Source of the DNA: Methanobacteriota archaeon
Lineage (GTDB): Archaea; Methanobacteriota; Methanobacteria; Methanobacteriales; Methanobacteriaceae
DNA length: 5,632 bases
Direction: 5' to 3'
NCBI GenBank assembly: GCA_023434825.1
Contig: JAEYSH010000098.1
Span: 1-5,632, forward strand
In this document: in pieces, positions 1 through 5,632 of the stretch
Layout of the letters: the number at the start of each line of letters is the position of its first letter
Numbering within the stretch: the stretch's first letter is position 1
Notes under the pieces: model-generated
The model's database searches: none
What the model was told of the DNA's origin: nothing
Seen by the model: only the letters and a program-made list of their open reading frames with translations
Translations under genes and position numbers: made by a program

Positions 1-162
1 GTCTTTCCTCTTGGCGCAGGGGGCGGTGGGGGGATCCTTATATTTTCAAGTGAACCAGAATCACTTGAAAATTTACGTCAAGATCTTAAAGGAATTTATA
101 ATCAAATTCCATTTAAAATTTTATCCAATGGGCATAAAATTTGTAATATTAAAAAGGTATGA
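1..162 (+). CDS. GHMP-family sugar kinase, C-terminal 53 residues (partial)
   Basis: The reading frame is open from base 1 to a TGA at 160-162 and encodes the end of a protein whose start lies left of the window. It begins VFPLGAGGGGILIF, in which GAGGGG is the glycine-rich C-terminal motif of GHMP kinases, the form seen in the D-glycero-D-manno-heptose 7-phosphate kinase-like branch. The fragment ends with a hydrophobic strand and a short NGHKI turn, also typical of that branch. By family knowledge these cytoplasmic enzymes phosphorylate a sugar or sugar phosphate with ATP, often for nucleotide-sugar or surface-glycan synthesis. The exact substrate cannot be judged from 53 residues. The gene is convergent with the MFS transporter, with only 2 bp between the stop codons. 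Its 3' part carries a perfect 12-bp inverted repeat (42-72). The family call is fairly sure; the subfamily is tentative. Confidence 0.72.
   Translation, partial: VFPLGAGGGGGILIFSSEPESLENLRQDLKGIYNQIPFKILSNGHKICNIKKV
42..72. repeat. Perfect 12-bp inverted repeat with 7-base loop
   Basis: ATTTTCAAGTGA (42-53) is followed by the 7-base loop ACCAGAA and by its exact reverse complement TCACTTGAAAAT (61-72). The structure lies inside the coding end of the GHMP kinase gene. It also lies about 90 bp downstream of the stop codon of the convergent transporter. It could fold in RNA from either strand. A role in RNA 3'-end formation or stability, or as a protein-binding site, is inference; chance under coding constraint is also possible. 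Confidence 0.6.
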
Positions 163-164
163 CC

Positions 165-1358
165 TTATAAATCTACTTTAGTTGCCATTGGAGGTTTAAA
201 TCTCATTATCAAAATAAAAGCCACTATTAAAAGCACTGTACCTGCTAAATATGGTGCATTGGGCTGTATATTATCATATAGTAAACCTGCTGCTAAAGGA
301 CCTAATACACTCATTAAACTATTAAGTGCAGCACTAACTCCGAACACTTCACCTATTTCGTTTGGAAGTACTATTTTAGAAATTAGAGAATTTATGGTAG
401 GTGTAATAAAACCTACCCCTAAACTTATAATTCCCAAAATTGGGTAAAGCATCCAGAAAGAATTCGCAGTGGAGAAAAGGAATAATCCAAAAGCTAAAAT
501 TAAAATTCCACTCATTGAAAGGTTTTTATCACCAAATTTTTTAGAAAGTTTGCCTATTAAACCTCCCTGAACAACAGCAATAACTATTCCACTTACAAAT
601 AGCAATCCACCAATATTTAATGGATCTAAATTAAATTAGCTTATGGCATATACGGGGAAAGTAATTGTAAACCCGTTAAAAGTGAAGTTCACTATAATAA
701 AAACAATTAACAGTATTCCAAGCATTGAACGGGTTATATATTTTCCAATTGAAGCTAAAGGGTTTAAATCCTGCAATTTTAGGGGTTTTGACTCTCTTTT
801 TTCCTTGGAAAGTGTTTCTGGTAATATGAAATATCCGGCAGCTGTAGCTGCAAGTGCAAATACGCCCGCAGCGTAAGCTGGAGCAGAAAGACTTATTTGA
901 CTTAAAACACCTCCGATTACTGGCCCAATAATAAATCCTAATCCGAATGCTGCACCAATAATTCCCAAATTTTTAGTACGTTCCTTTACTGAAGATATAT
1001 CAGTTACAATTGCAGTTGCAATGGAAACATTCCCTCCAGTGAAACCATCGATGATTCTGGAGATGTAAAGTATCCATAAAGCTCCACCAATTCCAAATAT
1101 AAAATAACCAATTGCAGATCCAAATAAACATATTAAGAGAATTGGTCTGCGTCCGAATCGATCAGAAATTCTACCCAGAATCGGCGCTGCTATAAATTGA
1201 GAAATAGCATATAAAACTGTAAGTAAGCTTACTGCAAATGCTGTGGTATTATATTCCCTAACAATAAATGCCTGGACAGTTATTAATAAAGTAAGTCCAA
1301 TAAAATTGAATAAAACAATTGTAAATAGGAATGCTAATATCTTTTTATTTTGATCCAT
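165..1358 (-). pseudogene. MFS transporter, DHA1/TetA-like, interrupted by an in-frame TAA
   Basis: Read from ATG at 1358, the frame encodes 240 residues to a TAA at 636-638, then continues in the same frame (FNLDPLNIGG, then LLFVSG) to a TAA at 165-167. Read through, it is 397 codons, the normal length of a 12-helix MFS drug/proton antiporter. Visible signatures are motif A GRISDRFGRRP (about 62-72) between helices 2 and 3, RIIDGFTGG in helix 4 (from R101), the helix-5 antiporter motif C GAAFGLGFIIGPVIGG (135-150), and a charged central loop after LPETLSKEK (about 179-205). These fit the DHA1 group that includes TetA. The likely role is proton-coupled efflux of small molecules across the cell membrane; the substrate is unknown. 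The stop falls at codon 241, just before helix 8, where a Lys, Gln or Glu codon one base from TAA would fit. It starts 15 bp after the protease stop, so the two were probably cotranscribed. A 6-helix half protein is unlikely to work. A sequencing error remains possible. Confidence 0.82.
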
Positions 1359-1373
1359 AATTTCACTTGTTGT

Positions 1374-2382
1374 TTAGTTTTTAAACTGGACGTTGTTTCT
1401 TTTTAAAATATCATTTATATAATCTGAAGATAAAATTATGCTTGAATCACATGTTAAAGATTGTCTGAAATTATTTTCTATTCCATATACTAAAATTCCA
1501 ACTACTTTATTGTTACTGTCTACCACTGGACCTCCGCTTGCACCTCTTGCAGTTTTTGCGTTAGTCTGATAATATTTAGTACCAAAATTATTATTGAGCC
1601 CTGTCATTAATGTTCCTTCGCTTTCTGTAGGGTTTATTGAATCTTGAAATTGTGCGTTTTTTTATCCAGGATAGCCATATATTGTAATCTTTTCACCTGC
1701 AACTGGTCTATTTGAGCTTATATGTAGTGCTGGGAGATTTTTAACATTATCAATCTTTAAAAGAGCAATATCTTGGTATACATCAGAATTTCCAGTATCA
1801 ACTATTCGTGCATCAAACATTTTTGAATCTTTTAAGAAGTAATTAGATGGCGTTATCACTTTGATCATTTGTTTATATGACTTTACTGTAATGAGGTTCT
1901 TTTCAGCCATTGTTAGTGATAATAAATTTACTGAAGAAGGATCTGTAGAATTAATTGTTGTATTATTACCCTCTATTTCATTAATTAATTTGGGATTTTT
2001 GTTTTTTAAATAATCTGTAATTGCTATCTGGGTTAAATACTGCTTAATATCATTATCGTCCATTAATTTTAGTTGTTGGCTTTCAGATGATGTTGGATTA
2101 CCTATCACATGAAATGCTGTTATGATATAACCATCAGAGCTTATAATCAATCCCGAACCAGTCCCAAGAGGATAATAATTTACGTTTACATCAAAACTTT
2201 TATTAAGTGTGGGATCGGTTATTGTGACGGCTCCTGATACTCCATTTTTAGATTAAAACTGTTGCAGTGTTTGGATTGGAATTAAAATAATTATCATAGA
2301 CATTTAATGCTAAAAATGATCCGGCTATTATTAAAATTAAAGATAAAACAATAAAAAAAAACGCTTTAAACGATAAACTCAT
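1374..2382 (-). pseudogene. Membrane-anchored trypsin-like serine protease, broken by a frameshift and an in-frame stop
   Basis: The gene starts at ATG 2382-2380, preceded by GGCGGT six bases upstream. The first 44 codons (MSLSFKAFFF onward) give a short basic start and one hydrophobic helix (about 7-27), a signal anchor placing the rest outside the membrane. The frame then hits TAA at 2250-2248. Skipping one base near 2253 moves it into the frame that reads SKNGVSGAVT and runs to TAA at 1664-1662. Beyond that stop the same frame continues KNAQFQDS and ends at 1374. The repaired protein has 335 codons. The trypsin-like triad is preserved: His91 in TAFHVIG, Asp204 in QDIALLKI, Ser282 in ARGASGGPVVD. 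GTGSGLIISSDGYIIT (about 73-88) matches the strand region before the His in S1/HtrA-type proteases. There is no PDZ domain. A polar stretch of about 90 residues sits between His and Asp. It was probably a cell-surface protease cotranscribed with the MFS gene. Two separate lesions make a functional product unlikely. Confidence 0.82.
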
Positions 2383-2548
2383 TTATAAACCGCCATTATA
2401 GAGTAAAATATATGTTTTTAAAACTTTTTCTACTTTTATTTATTTAATTCCAAATATATTTAATTTTAGAATAATTTTCCGAATAAATATAATACTTATT
2501 AACTATATATTATTACTAATTAAATAATTTATAATACGGGGTGAATTC
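2383..2548. promoter_or_regulatory. AT-rich divergent promoter region between the protease and copy 1 of the barrel protein
   Basis: These 166 bp hold no open frame and are extremely AT-rich. Archaeal TATA-like candidates for the + strand gene are CCGAATAAATATAAT (2479-2493, with a BRE-like CCGAA) and AACTATATATTA (2501-2512). For the minus-strand protease, the reverse complement of TAAAATATATGT (2404-2415) is a candidate. TATTTAATT occurs twice as a direct repeat (2441-2449 and 2457-2465). Which boxes are used cannot be decided from sequence in such biased composition. Confidence 0.45.
2538..2544 (+). promoter_or_regulatory. Shine-Dalgarno site for the 94-aa barrel protein
   Basis: GGGGTGA lies four bases before the ATG at 2549. 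Its GGTGA core matches the anti-Shine-Dalgarno end of archaeal 16S rRNA and supports this start codon. Confidence 0.7.
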
Positions 2549-2833
2549 ATGGATCAGGTGTTATTAATACTTCAAGTTGAAAATTATGAAAGATGGAAGC
2601 GAGTAGCTGAAGAAGGAGCTGGAACTCGTAAAATTATGGGTTCTAAAGAAGCTTTTGTTTACAGAGACGAAGCCAATCATAATGAACTGGTGATTTCATA
2701 TAAATGGGATGATCTGGCCAATGCACATAAATTCTTTGAATCCAAAGATTTTAAAGAATGGATGGAAAATTCAGGGGTTAAAGGACAACCAGAAATCCAT
2801 TATATTGAAGATATGGATAGACTAATAGGATAA
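2549..2833 (+). CDS. Small dimeric alpha/beta-barrel (ABM-like) protein, copy 1
   Basis: This is an intact 94-residue soluble protein with no signal peptide or membrane helix, started at an ATG with a good Shine-Dalgarno site. The pattern is strand (VLLILQVENY, 4-13), helix beginning ERWKRVAEE (14-22), then GSKEAFVYRD (31-40), a strand with ELVISYKWDDL (46-56), a helix NAHKFFESKDFKEWME (58-73), and a last strand PEIHYIED (81-88). This is the ferredoxin-like layout of the dimeric alpha/beta-barrel superfamily, close to small antibiotic-biosynthesis-monooxygenase-like proteins common in methanogens. In those, the phrase E/K-W-D-D-L followed by A..F..S is typical. No catalytic residues can be assigned, and the biological role of this subgroup is not known to me. 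It is followed by a tandem decayed paralog. Confidence 0.75.
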   Translation: MDQVLLILQVENYERWKRVAEEGAGTRKIMGSKEAFVYRDEANHNELVISYKWDDLANAHKFFESKDFKEWMENSGVKGQPEIHYIEDMDRLIG

Positions 2834-2852
2834 ACTTATTTGGCGAAATAAT

Positions 2853-3150
2853 ATTCAATATGTGCTTCTAATCAATAAAATAGAAAATTATGAAAAATAG
2901 AAGCCAGTATTTGATAAATAATATGGATATTCGAATAGATAATGGCTCTAAAGAGGCTAATGTTTTCCTTAATGCAAATAATCAAGATGAAGTCGTAATT
3001 TTATATGAATGGGATAATCTGGATAATGCTAAACAATTTTTTGAATCTCCAGATTTAAAAGCAAAAATGGAACGTGTTGGAGTCCGTGAAATGCCAGATG
3101 TTCATTTTCTTGAAGGTATGGAAAAACATAAGGATAATTATATAATTTAG
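2853..3150 (+). pseudogene. Decayed tandem paralog of the barrel protein (copy 2)
   Basis: The longest ATG frame (2890-3150) would give an 86-residue protein starting MKNRSQYL. Its first 26 or so residues match nothing in copy 1, while residues from GSKEA onward align without gaps and about half are identical (30 of 61 by my count). Bases upstream in another frame do align. Codons 2862-2897 read VLLINKIENYEK, matching VLLILQVENYER of copy 1. Next comes TAG (2898-2900) where copy 1 has Trp, then KPVFDK. From the Val codon at 2907-2909 to GSK there are 34 bases against 33 in copy 1, a net one-base insertion. The position of the copy 1 start ATG is ATT (2853-2855), and the Shine-Dalgarno reads GGCGA. 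The 86-residue frame is therefore a leftover C-terminal two-thirds with a false N-terminus. Its TAG stop (3148-3150) overlaps the stop of the convergent M24 gene. Sequencing error would have to explain several lesions together. Confidence 0.75.
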
Positions 3151-4343
3151 TCTTTAAAAACGGGAATTAAACCGGAACTCTTTCCAGTAATAGACTCTCC
3201 ACAGTTTGAAGTTACAATAAATGTGTTTTCTATTCCTACCATTCCAATATTTTCAATTCCTTTTTTTGGTTCAACTGCAAATACCATTCCTTCTTGAATA
3301 GGTAAATCAAATCCTCTTGCTATTACTGGTAATTCATCAATTAATAAACCAATACCATGACCAAGGAACTTTACTTTGTGATCTTTAAAACCCATGAAAT
3401 TTTGAAGGAAATCGTCATCAGGACCATTCATTATTGTATTATAAATCTCAGATGGAATAGCACCGGGTTTTAACATTTCTGCAATGTTATTTTGAATTTC
3501 TACACATTTATTATGTGCATCTATTGCATATTGTGGCAATGATTCACCGAACATGTAAGTCATTGTTTTATCGGTATTATATCCACCAACAGCACATCCA
3601 ATATCAATAAATACTAGATCTCCTTTTTTTAGTTTTCTGTGGCGACTTCCAAAAACTGGTACTGCCGGGCTTAAACCATAATTTCCACTTGCACCATCAA
3701 AATATGTTGGATAAATTGAACTTTCACCAAAACCAACGTGTCCAACAACCATTTCGGTATCAAACATTCCAAAACGGGTCACTCCGTCATGTCCTTCTTC
3801 TATAAGGATAGAAAATAATTTCGATGCCAGATCAGCTTCAGTCATTCCCTCTTTTAAAATTTGAGGTGCAATATCTTCAAGCACATTTTCATGGATTTTT
3901 CCGGATTTTCTAAGTAGTGAAAGCTCATAATTACTTTTAACCGCCCTTACTGCAGCAATATGAATATCAACAGATTTAATGTTTTTAAAAGGGAAATGTT
4001 TTTGGAATCTTTGATATAAAGCAAGCGGTACAATTTCAGTTTCTAAATATACAGTCTCTGGTAGTTTATCTATGCTCTTTGCAGCATCACGAAAGCTTCT
4101 CATGGGTTGTATATTTGGAAATAAAGATTCATCTAAGGCTCTCTGGTAGCTTCGCCTTACCCAGAATACTGGATCACCATTGTTAGGGATAATTAACATT
4201 CCATCCTGCATGGTACCGGTGAAGTAGAAAAGATTTATATTACTGAAAATAACTGCAATTTCCCATTCGGGGCTTGAATGATTCATATGAGTTTTAAAAC
4301 GATTCATACGGTCTATTAATTCCTTTGAAGGCACTTTATTCAT
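3147..4343 (-). CDS. M24 family metallopeptidase (Xaa-Pro aminopeptidase-like)
   Basis: This is an intact 398-residue cytoplasmic protein. The N-terminal third (about 10-135) is a creatinase/prolidase-type domain, with NINLFYFTGTMQDGMLIIP (35-53) as its typical opening. The catalytic pita-bread domain follows from about 140. All five metal ligands of the family are visible: Asp247 (VFIDIGC), Asp258 (YNTDKT), His329 (FLGHGIGL), Glu358 (FAVEPKKG) and Glu372 (GIENTF). By family knowledge such enzymes use two divalent metal ions, usually Mn or Co, to remove residues next to proline from peptides. Substrate specificity varies, and some members act on other C-N bonds. The length fits the family. 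The start is supported by AGGAG (minus strand, plus positions 4351-4355) seven bases before the ATG. The gene is monocistronic here, divergent from the ADP-ribosylglycohydrolase gene and convergent with the decayed barrel paralog, with stop codons overlapping. I see no lesion in it. Confidence 0.9.
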   Translation of the reverse strand: MNKVPSKELIDRMNRFKTHMNHSSPEWEIAVIFSNINLFYFTGTMQDGMLIIPNNGDPVFWVRRSYQRALDESLFPNIQPMRSFRDAAKSIDKLPETVYLETEIVPLALYQRFQKHFPFKNIKSVDIHIAAVRAVKSNYELSLLRKSGKIHENVLEDIAPQILKEGMTEADLASKLFSILIEEGHDGVTRFGMFDTEMVVGHVGFGESSIYPTYFDGASGNYGLSPAVPVFGSRHRKLKKGDLVFIDIGCAVGGYNTDKTMTYMFGESLPQYAIDAHNKCVEIQNNIAEMLKPGAIPSEIYNTIMNGPDDDFLQNFMGFKDHKVKFLGHGIGLLIDELPVIARGFDLPIQEGMVFAVEPKKGIENIGMVGIENTFIVTSNCGESITGKSSGLIPVFKD

Positions 4344-4432
4344 TATGTGGCTCCTGACTTGTTTTAATTTCTTGAAAATAGGTTAATATTTAAATTCTGT
4401 TTATACATATTAAAATATATTGAGGAGTATTT
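4344..4432. promoter_or_regulatory. Shared divergent promoter region
   Basis: The 89 bp between two divergent start codons contain a central palindromic ATTTAAAT (4388-4395). With the archaeal spacing of roughly 25 bp from TATA box to start of transcription, this one box would place starts near 4417 on the + strand and 4366 on the minus strand. Both leaders would then be short and just include their Shine-Dalgarno sites (GAGGAG at 4422-4427; AGGAG on the minus strand at 4355-4351). TTTATACATA (4400-4409) is an alternative box. Shared use of the central element is inference. Confidence 0.45.
4422..4427 (+). promoter_or_regulatory. Shine-Dalgarno site for the ADP-ribosylglycohydrolase gene
   Basis: GAGGAG lies five bases before the ATG at 4433, a strong match that fixes the start of the long partial gene. 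It places the DUF6508-like region within the same protein as the glycohydrolase domain. Confidence 0.7.
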
Positions 4433-5632
4433 ATGAATGAAATTAATCAAATTAGAGTACCAGATACAGAAAATATGGACAAAATATTATCATATTTACC
4501 TTATTTTACATGTAAAAGCAATGATTTTTACAGTATAGATTCTAAATTATCTCTTGATCCATATAACTATTCAGAAAGAACAAGTAAGTTCATTCATGAT
4601 ATTTACACTGAAAATTTTATTTATCCATTTGATTGGGGAAATTGGAGCAAAGTGGCTGAAAAATTTTTTCAAAATCATGAATTAATAAAGAAAGCAAATA
4701 TTTATGAAATTCAAAAACTTCTAACTACTCTAGTACGTTCCGAGAGATTCTGTTCAGGAGTTATAGCTTCAAATATTGATAATAACACCATTCCTGAAAT
4801 ATTAATCAGAATAAAAGAAATCCGGCAAGAAATCACTGATAGAAGAAGGGGAAGTCTTATTGGCCTTGCTGTTGGCGATGCATTAGGTGTTCCGCTTGAA
4901 TTTAAGTCTCCAGGAACTTTTGAACTGGTGGACGATATTATTGGGGGTGGTCCCTTCAATTTGAACCTTGGAGAATGGACAGACGATACCAGTATGGCAT
5001 TATGCCTTGCTGAAAGCCTTATTGAAAAGAATGGATTTGATCCAAAAGATCAGTTACAAAAATACTGCAAATGGTACAATCAGGGTTATTTAAGCGTTAA
5101 CGGAGAATGCTTTGATATTGGAAATACTACCAGAGAAGCTTTAAGTAAATTTCAAAATACTAATGAACATTTTTGTGGTTCTGATTTTGAATATTCTGCA
5201 GGTAATGGTTCTATAATGCGATTAGCTCCAGTTCCTATTTACTATTTTTACAATCCAAGTTTAGCAATTGAAAAAGCAGAGGAAAGTTCTCGTACAACAC
5301 ATGGCCATAGATTGACTATAGATGCATGCAAATACATGACTGGCATAATGGTAGGTGCAATAATAGGCCATTCTAAGGAGAAAATTCTATCTAAAAGATA
5401 TTCTCCAGTTCCAGGTTACTGGGATGCATATCAATTAGATTCAAAAATAGATGAAGTTGCTTGTGGTTCATTTAAACATAAAAATCCTCCAGAAATACAG
5501 GGAAGGGGATATGTCGTTAAATCACTTGAAGCAGCTTTGTGGGCTTTTTATAACAGTGAAAGTTTTGAAGAGGGATGTTTAAAAGCTGTTAATTTAGGTG
5601 ATGACGCTGATACCACTGGTGCAGTTTATGGC
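4433..5632 (+). CDS. DUF6508-like domain fused to ADP-ribosylglycohydrolase (partial, C-terminus missing)
   Basis: The frame is open for 400 codons to the window edge. Residues about 16-130 resemble the DUF6508 domain: KILSYLPYF (17-25), YPFDWGNW (64-71), and KLLTTLVRSERFCSGVIA (95-112), followed by IPEILIRI. This domain's function is unknown to me. From about 137 an ADP-ribosylglycohydrolase (DraG/ARH-like) domain begins: GSLIGLAVGDALGVPLEF (140-157), the metal-binding WTDDTSMAL (182-190), SAGNGSIMRLAPVP (256-269), SSRTTHGHR (285-293), and NLGDDADTTGAVYG (387-400). In the last of these, Asp391, Asp393 and Thr394 are the expected second metal site. By family knowledge these enzymes use two Mg ions to hydrolyse ADP-ribose from arginine or related linkages, reversing ADP-ribosylation; some act on other ADP-ribose compounds. 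Both metal half-sites are intact, so it is probably active. Perhaps a few tens of residues are missing at the end. There is no signal peptide, so it should be cytoplasmic. No ADP-ribosyltransferase partner is visible in the window. Confidence 0.88.
   Translation, partial: MNEINQIRVPDTENMDKILSYLPYFTCKSNDFYSIDSKLSLDPYNYSERTSKFIHDIYTENFIYPFDWGNWSKVAEKFFQNHELIKKANIYEIQKLLTTLVRSERFCSGVIASNIDNNTIPEILIRIKEIRQEITDRRRGSLIGLAVGDALGVPLEFKSPGTFELVDDIIGGGPFNLNLGEWTDDTSMALCLAESLIEKNGFDPKDQLQKYCKWYNQGYLSVNGECFDIGNTTREALSKFQNTNEHFCGSDFEYSAGNGSIMRLAPVPIYYFYNPSLAIEKAEESSRTTHGHRLTIDACKYMTGIMVGAIIGHSKEKILSKRYSPVPGYWDAYQLDSKIDEVACGSFKHKNPPEIQGRGYVVKSLEAALWAFYNSESFEEGCLKAVNLGDDADTTGAVYG

Noticed and set aside
259..447. 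Plus-strand open frame of 62 codons
   Set aside because: It lies antisense to the MFS gene, has no recognisable domain, and mirrors the transporter's codon pattern.
643..876. Plus-strand open frame of 77 codons
   Set aside because: It is antisense to the central part of the MFS gene, with no Shine-Dalgarno site or known family.
636..1664. TAA reassigned as a sense codon (readthrough of the two internal TAA codons)
   Set aside because: TAA is used as a normal stop in this window, for example for barrel copy 1 and the M24 peptidase, and the protease also has a frameshift that recoding of TAA would not fix.
2441..2465. Direct repeat TATTTAATT as an operator pair
   Set aside because: Nine-base repeats of only A and T are expected by chance in such AT-rich DNA.
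2898..2900. TAG as a pyrrolysine codon in barrel copy 2
   Set aside because: Copy 1 has Trp here, TGG to TAG is a single change, the frame is also shifted shortly after, and nothing suggests pyrrolysine use in this organism.
4711..4959. Minus-strand open frame of 82 codons
   Set aside because: It is antisense to the well-supported glycohydrolase fusion and its sequence is low-complexity Ser/Pro/Leu with no domain.
1..5632. CRISPR array, tRNA/rRNA genes, insertion-sequence ends or transposase genes
   Set aside because: I found no regularly spaced repeats, no cloverleaf-like or rRNA sequence, and no transposase or terminal repeats flanking the damaged genes.

Overview
The window is AT-rich and looks archaeal, most likely a Methanobacterium-type methanogen. 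The reasons are the very low GC content between genes, TATA-like AT boxes in place of bacterial -35/-10 pairs, strong Shine-Dalgarno sites of the GGTGA/GAGGAG type, and the gene mix. The taxonomic call is inference; no rRNA or other marker gene is present.

Left part (1-2382). The window opens inside the last 53 codons of a GHMP-family sugar kinase on the + strand. It ends 2 bp from the end of a convergent minus-strand pair. That pair, read from 2382 leftwards, is a membrane-anchored trypsin-like serine protease followed after 15 bp by a DHA1/TetA-like MFS efflux transporter. Both are broken. The protease has a one-base frameshift near 2253 and an in-frame TAA at 1662-1664. The transporter has an in-frame TAA at 636-638. 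Conceptual repair gives full-length proteins (335 and 397 codons) with catalytic triad and MFS motifs preserved, so the damage looks recent, or is sequencing error.

Middle (2383-3150). An AT-rich divergent promoter region leads into a short intact dimeric alpha/beta-barrel protein (94 aa). A second, tandem copy follows. The second copy's open frame begins at 2890, but homology to copy 1 extends upstream to about 2853 through a Trp-to-TAG stop and a one-base insertion. It is therefore a decayed paralog and not an 86-aa gene.

Right part (3147-5632). An intact M24 (Xaa-Pro aminopeptidase-like) metallopeptidase lies on the minus strand, its stop codon overlapping that of the decayed paralog. It is divergent from a two-domain protein on the + strand: an N-terminal DUF6508-like domain fused to an ADP-ribosylglycohydrolase (DraG-like) domain, running off the right edge. 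These two genes share an 89-bp intergenic region.

Two things stand out. One is the concentration of all inactivating lesions (three genes, at least five lesions) between about 636 and 2921, while the flanking genes and the paralog at 2549 are intact. The other is the DUF6508-ADP-ribosylglycohydrolase fusion. I found no RNA genes, CRISPR array, insertion sequence or tRNA-associated attachment site.
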